From: Nitrospiria bacterium
GTDB taxonomy: Bacteria; Nitrospirota; CAKKRA01; 9FT-COMBO-42-15
NCBI GenBank assembly: GCA_919902475.1
Contig: CAKKRA010000294.1
Location: 408-10,267 of the forward strand
DNA: 9,860 nucleotides
Direction of reading: 5' to 3'
The translations under genes and the position numbers were made by a program. The notes under the pieces were generated by a model. It did no database searches and was not told the DNA's origin. It was given only the letters and a program-made list of their open reading frames with translations. Shown one piece after another: positions 6,420 to 9,860 of the stretch (within the stretch, counting starts at the first letter, position 1; every line of letters begins with the position of its first letter).

Positions 6420-8144
6420 ATGGCAGAGTCAAAAGGTAAGATTCTTATTGTTGATGATGAAAAAGGTATAAGGGATTCTGTCTCTGCCCTTTTGAAAAAG
6501 AGCGGTTTTGAGGTTGATAATGCGGCAAGCGGCGAGGAATGTTTTGAAAAGATAAAGAATAATATACCGCACCTTATTCTCCTTGATTATAAGCTTGACG
6601 AAGAAAACGGCCTTGATATATTAAGAAGGATATCAGATAAATGGGAAGAGATCGCAGTGATTATGCTGACAGGCGCAGGCGCAGAGGATGTAAGACTTGC
6701 TGCAGAGAGCATAAAGACAGGCGCTTATGAATATATCCCTAAGCCGCCTGATTTTGCTGTACTCCCTGTTTTGATAGAAAAGACGATAGACATCCATCAG
6801 GAGAGGCTTGAAAGAAAGAGGGCTGAAGAGAGGCATAAGACAGAGCTTGAGAAAGGGAATAAAAGGCTTGAAGATATTGCAGTAGAGCTTAGCAGGGGAA
6901 AGCAAAGGCTTGAGGATAGCATGAAAGAGCTCCTTGAGAGGAATAAGGAGCTTGAGAAGGCGCAAAAGGCAAAGTCAGAATTTCTGGCAAATGTATCCCA
7001 TGAGCTGAGGACGCCGTTAAATGGCATCATTGGTTTCTCTGCGCTGCTGCTTGATGATGTCAAAGAGCCGCTTTCAGAAAAACAGAGGAGATATATTGAA
7101 AATGTCCTTGCAAGCGGCAGGAGGCTTTTAAGGCTTATTGATGATATACTTGACTTATCAAAGTTAGAGTTGTTAAAGGTGGATGTGAATTATGACGATT
7201 TTTCTCTTAAGCAGATTATAGACGACGCCTTGATGATGCTTAAAGAGAATGCAGAAAAGAAGGGCATTTCCATTAAGGTTAATATTGATAAGGGCATTAA
7301 TTCAGTTTTAACTGACGAAAAAAAGATCAAGCAGATAATGTTCCAGCTTTTGGATAATGCAGTAAAGTTTACGCCAGAGAAGGGAAAGGCTGCAATTGAT
7401 GTATCCGTATTGAAAAGAGAGGATTTGCTAAAGGACAAAGCGCTTGCAGGCGCAGTCTCTCTAATACATGACGGAGATTTTATAAAATTTGTTGTTTCTG
7501 ATACAGGGATAGGCATAACAGATGAGGACCAAAAGAGGCTCTTTATAACCTTTGAAAAGTTAGACTCAGCTTATACAAGGGAATATGAAGGCACAGGCCT
7601 CGGTCTCGTGCTTGTAAAGAGGCTCATTGAACTGTTTGGAGGCAATATATGGGTAGAGAGCGAGTTTGGCCATGGAAGCAGATTTAATTTTGTCATACCC
7701 TTTTATAAGGACTTTAGCCTTGATTTCTGTCTTGAAAGGGGGATTAATGAGGCAAGAAGGAATCAGCTCCCCTTTTCTTTGATAATGGCGATGATTGAAA
7801 ATAATAATGATTTGAAGAAAGCGCTTAATGAGGAAGGATATAAAAAGGCAGTTAAGGATATAGAAAGCCTGTTTAAGAATGATTTAAGGGGAAGAAAGGA
7901 TGCGGTTTGTATATATAGAGACATGAAGATAGTCGGCATTACTGCAGGCGCTGATAAAAAGGGCGCAGAGGCAATAATGTTACGAATCAAAAGGTCATTG
8001 GAAGGGCATAAGTTTACAGAAAAAGGGGTAAAGATTAGGGTAAATATAGGCTCAGCATCTTATCCGGACGAGGCTATTACTAAGGAGGAGCTGCTAAATA
8101 CAGCAGAGGGGAGAGCATTGGGGGAGAAAGAGAATGCATCTTGA
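6420..8144 (+). CDS. Receiver-histidine kinase with degenerate GGDEF-like C-terminal domain
   Basis: This is a soluble hybrid signalling kinase of 574 residues with no membrane segment. The receiver domain (about 7-125) has acidic pocket D12/D13, phosphoacceptor D56, T84 and K108, so it should be phosphorylatable. A charged coiled coil (about 126-185) has two near-identical 14-residue blocks beginning KRLED and QRLED. HisKA follows with H194 in SHELRTPLNG. HATPase_c has the N-box with N313, DTGIG (361-365) and GTGLGL (391-396). Residues about 432-568 follow the GGDEF fold pattern, including a late VNIGSASYP like the family's SIGIA(x)P. However, RDMKIVG (500-506) stands where RYGGDEF would be, and the metal-binding DxD region reads MAMIENN, so cyclase activity is unlikely. 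ATG 6420 is preferred. TTG 6417, one codon earlier, sits closer to the ideal distance from GGGAG (6404-6408). Its end overlaps the next gene by 4 bp. Confidence 0.93.
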   Translation: MAESKGKILIVDDEKGIRDSVSALLKKSGFEVDNAASGEECFEKIKNNIPHLILLDYKLDEENGLDILRRISDKWEEIAVIMLTGAGAEDVRLAAESIKTGAYEYIPKPPDFAVLPVLIEKTIDIHQERLERKRAEERHKTELEKGNKRLEDIAVELSRGKQRLEDSMKELLERNKELEKAQKAKSEFLANVSHELRTPLNGIIGFSALLLDDVKEPLSEKQRRYIENVLASGRRLLRLIDDILDLSKLELLKVDVNYDDFSLKQIIDDALMMLKENAEKKGISIKVNIDKGINSVLTDEKKIKQIMFQLLDNAVKFTPEKGKAAIDVSVLKREDLLKDKALAGAVSLIHDGDFIKFVVSDTGIGITDEDQKRLFITFEKLDSAYTREYEGTGLGLVLVKRLIELFGGNIWVESEFGHGSRFNFVIPFYKDFSLDFCLERGINEARRNQLPFSLIMAMIENNNDLKKALNEEGYKKAVKDIESLFKNDLRGRKDAVCIYRDMKIVGITAGADKKGAEAIMLRIKRSLEGHKFTEKGVKIRVNIGSASYPDEAITKEELLNTAEGRALGEKENAS

Positions 8145-8530
8145 AAAAACATGATAAAAGCATATTAGTTGTTGAAGACAACCCTCTAAATATGGAATTG
8201 ATTGCAGATATCCTCGGCACAGAAGGATATCAGATTTATCAGGCATTCAACAGCGAAGAGGCGCTTGTACTCCTTAAAAAGATAAGGCCTGACCTGATAT
8301 TGATGGATATACAGCTCCCTGGCATGGACGGCCTTACGCTTACCCGTTTGTTAAAGGGTAGAGACGAACTTAAGCACATACCTATTGTTGCAGTCACTGC
8401 GCATACAATGAAAGGCGACAGGGAAAAGGCGTTTCAGGCAGGCTGCGACGGATACATATCAAAACCTATAGATGTAAAGATATTCCCATCTGTAATAGAA
8501 TCATTTATATCCAAGCGAGGCGCACAATGA
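8141..8530 (+). CDS. Single-domain response regulator (CheY/DivK-like receiver)
   Basis: A stand-alone receiver of 129 residues without an output domain; it would pass phosphate on or act by protein contact. The key residues are present: E12/D13 in the acidic pocket, D56 as phosphoacceptor in LILMDIQLPGMDG, T86 and the K108-P109 pair. It starts at TTG 8141, whose bases overlap the kinase stop (TTGA). No better in-frame start precedes the conserved SILVVEDN strand. No strong ribosome binding site lies close by (a G-rich GGGGAG ends about 14 nt upstream), so translation is probably coupled to the kinase. The sequence resembles the DivK-type receivers often found beside hybrid kinases. It likely takes phosphate from the preceding kinase (inference from position). 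Confidence 0.93.
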   Translation: MKKHDKSILVVEDNPLNMELIADILGTEGYQIYQAFNSEEALVLLKKIRPDLILMDIQLPGMDGLTLTRLLKGRDELKHIPIVAVTAHTMKGDREKAFQAGCDGYISKPIDVKIFPSVIESFISKRGAQ

Positions 8531-9495
8531 TTAAAGAACCCAGGATACTTGTTGTTGACGACGAGCCGCAGAATCTGGAGCTTCTCTCTGCATACCTTGA
8601 AAAGGCAGGCTACAATAATATTGTTACTGCATTAAACGGTATTGAGGCATTAAAGCATGTTGACGGCAGCCCCCCTGATTTAATACTCCTTGATATAATG
8701 ATGCCTAAGATGAATGGATTTGAGGTTTGCAAGAGATTAAAGGATGACAGCAGGACAAGGCTTATACCTATTGTAATAATCACAGCCCTGCGCGATGTAG
8801 AGGACAAGATAAGGGCGCTTGATTTAGGCGCTGATGAGTTTCTTTCAAAGCCCTTTAACAGGGCAGAGCTGATGGCAAGGGTAAGGGCGCTTTTAAAGAT
8901 GAAGCATCTGAACGACAACCTTGAGGCAGCAGAGGATGTGATATTTACCCTTGCAAGGACCATTGAGGCTCGGGACAGATATACAGAGGGACACTGCGAA
9001 AGGGTCTCTGACTTTGGCATTACACTCGCAAAAGAGATCGGGCTTTCAGAAAATGAGCAGAATGCGCTCAAAAACGGCGGCATACTGCATGATATAGGCA
9101 AGATTGCAATTGATGAGGCGATTTTAAACAAGCCGGGCAAACTGACTCCAGAGGAATTTGAAAAGATGAAGCTCCATCCTGTTAAGGGCGCTGAGATATG
9201 CAGTAACCTAAAAACCCTTACAGACGCCATTCCCATTATCCGCTCCCACCATGAAAAATGCGACGGCTCAGGCTATCCTGACGGCCTGAAAAAGGATGAG
9301 ATACCTGTTATAGCAAGGATAATGGCAATAGTTGATGTGTACGACGCAATAATTACAGACAGGCCTTACAGAAAAGGCCTTCCGCTTGATACTGCAGAGA
9401 ATATTCTTCAGACAGAGGCGCAGAAAGGCTGGTGGGACCCTGATTTGGTTGATGCCTTCTTTAAGATGCTGAAAGACAATAAAGCAAGTAAATAA
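8527..9495 (+). CDS. Response regulator with HD-GYP domain (probable c-di-GMP phosphodiesterase, RpfG-type)
   Basis: HD-GYP enzymes hydrolyse the second messenger cyclic-di-GMP. This protein has 322 residues. The N-terminal receiver (about 5-122) has D11/D12, phosphoacceptor D56, T86 and K108. The HD-GYP domain is about 135-315 with HDIGK at 188-192 and GYPDG at 249-253. Expected metal ligands are present: H156, H188, D189, H217, H241, H242 and D270. Position 152, where trinuclear members such as Persephonella PmGH have Glu, is Tyr here, so a two-metal centre is more likely (from memory of that structure). The ATG overlaps the stop of the preceding receiver (ATGA), making this the third coupled gene of the operon. 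Phosphorylation of D56 by the kinase probably controls the phosphodiesterase. The length is typical of RpfG-like proteins. Confidence 0.95.
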   Translation: MIKEPRILVVDDEPQNLELLSAYLEKAGYNNIVTALNGIEALKHVDGSPPDLILLDIMMPKMNGFEVCKRLKDDSRTRLIPIVIITALRDVEDKIRALDLGADEFLSKPFNRAELMARVRALLKMKHLNDNLEAAEDVIFTLARTIEARDRYTEGHCERVSDFGITLAKEIGLSENEQNALKNGGILHDIGKIAIDEAILNKPGKLTPEEFEKMKLHPVKGAEICSNLKTLTDAIPIIRSHHEKCDGSGYPDGLKKDEIPVIARIMAIVDVYDAIITDRPYRKGLPLDTAENILQTEAQKGWWDPDLVDAFFKMLKDNKASK

Positions 9496-9521
9496 AGAAG
9501 CGGCAATTTTATTCTCACTCC

Positions 9522-9593
9522 GTCATTCCCGCAGCGTTTTTGAGCGGGAATCTAAAAAAGACTGGATTCCTGCCAGATACACGCAGGAATGAC
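9522..9593. repeat. Two-hairpin palindromic dispersed repeat (GTCATTCC ... GGAATGAC)
   Basis: The outer ends are a perfect 8-bp inverted repeat, GTCATTCC (9522-9529) and GGAATGAC (9586-9593). Inside are two hairpins: ATTCCCGC (9525-9532) with GCGGGAAT (9544-9551), loop 11 nt; and ATTCCTGC (9566-9573) with GCAGGAAT (9583-9590), loop 9 nt. Between them is a short A-rich stretch ending in CTGGATTCC. This matches a common bacterial intergenic repeat pattern. It sits just after the HD-GYP gene and could end or stabilise the operon transcript, though no U-tract follows either stem. Confidence 0.8.
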
Positions 9594-9622
9594 ATACATG
9601 TTTGCCTGTGAGTTTTGTTTTC

Positions 9623-9627
9623 GGAGG
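9623..9627 (+). promoter_or_regulatory. Shine-Dalgarno site of the truncated last gene
   Basis: GGAGG lies 5 nt upstream of TTG 9633. This is the same spacing and start codon as at smc, which supports reading the TTG as a true start. Confidence 0.7.
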
Positions 9628-9632
9628 CTGTC

Positions 9633-9860
9633 TTGGAGTCCATCCTCAATCCCTCAAATTACTCTTTTAATATCTATGCGGTCTTTCCATTAATTGCAGG
9701 AATATTCGTATTATTTTTGGGCTCTCTTGTCTTATCAAAGAAGCCGGGCTCCATTGTAAACCGCTCTTATTTTATATTTAATCTTAGTATAGGTATCTAC
9801 CAATTAGGAGAAGGCCTTCAGTTTTTTGCAAATAATGAGGAGACGGCAAACCTCATCTTT
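9633..9860 (+). CDS. Membrane protein, probable N-terminal sensor region of a histidine kinase (3' end outside window)
   Basis: An open frame of 76 codons runs from TTG 9633 to the window end without a stop. The strong GGAGG 5 nt upstream fixes the start. The protein begins MESILNPSNYSF. It has a hydrophobic helix at about 13-35 (AVFPLIAGIFVLFLGSLVL), a short basic turn (SKKPGS) and a second helix at about 45-66 that includes IGIYQLGEGLQFF. Helix, R/K turn, then helix with a W/Y-x-x-G motif is how the seven-helix N-terminal region of some histidine kinases begins. With signalling genes just upstream, a sensor kinase is a reasonable guess. Other polytopic membrane proteins remain possible, because no catalytic domain is in the window. 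Confidence 0.6.
   Translation, partial: MESILNPSNYSFNIYAVFPLIAGIFVLFLGSLVLSKKPGSIVNRSYFIFNLSIGIYQLGEGLQFFANNEETANLIF

Noticed and set aside
6420..8144. Active diguanylate cyclase in the kinase C-terminus
   Set aside because: The GGDEF signature and the acidic metal-binding residues are missing, so only a degenerate fold can be argued.
8610..9236. A 208-codon minus-strand open frame opposite the HD-GYP gene
   Set aside because: It is antisense to a well-supported gene with intact receiver and HD-GYP motifs; the translation is Ser/Ile/Leu-rich without recognisable domains.
9525..9551. Rho-independent terminator after the HD-GYP gene
   Set aside because: The stem is good, but it is followed by CTAAAAAAG, not a T-run on the coding strand; the repeated palindromic design fits a dispersed repeat better.

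Overview
The window reads as chromosomal DNA of a moderately AT-rich Gram-negative-type bacterium. TTG starts are frequent and intergenic gaps hold short dispersed repeats. The gene content (SMC, RNase R, a hybrid kinase with receivers, HD-GYP) and the codon style (many AGG/AGA/ATA codons) would suit an uncultivated Nitrospirota or deltaproteobacterium-like lineage. That placement is a weak inference; nothing here is diagnostic.

Layout: (1) 2-310, plus strand: the C-terminal part of a DUF2062-type membrane protein that begins before the window. (2) 315-3920, minus strand: smc, the chromosome-condensation ATPase, converging on the first gene with only 4 bp between stop codons. It starts at TTG 3920 behind a strong Shine-Dalgarno; a longer reading frame to 3998 runs into an intergenic repeat. 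(3) 3921-4195: a repeat-filled gap. (4) 4196-6367, minus strand: rnr, ribonuclease R. (5) 6368-6419: a 52-bp divergent control region with two overlapping predicted sigma70-type promoters. (6) 6420-9495, plus strand: a tightly overlapping three-gene signalling operon made of a cytosolic receiver-histidine kinase with a degenerate GGDEF-like C-terminal domain, a single-domain receiver, and a receiver-HD-GYP protein. (7) 9496-9632: a gap holding a two-hairpin palindromic repeat. (8) 9633-9860, plus strand: the start of a membrane protein, probably the sensor part of another histidine kinase, cut by the window end.

How the genes fit together: smc and rnr are housekeeping genes on one strand, separated by repeats and probably not tightly co-expressed. 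The signalling operon looks like a phosphorelay ending in cyclic-di-GMP breakdown. The kinase carries its own N-terminal receiver, so it can take phosphate or input from another kinase. Its output could go to the free receiver and to the HD-GYP receiver, which would hydrolyse c-di-GMP. The truncated membrane gene downstream is a candidate upstream sensor, by position only.

No clearly new system is present. The points most worth a second look are the degenerate GGDEF-like domain on the kinase, the overlapping divergent promoters with a possibly leaderless rnr mRNA, and three repeat families, two of which have become part of the rnr coding sequence.
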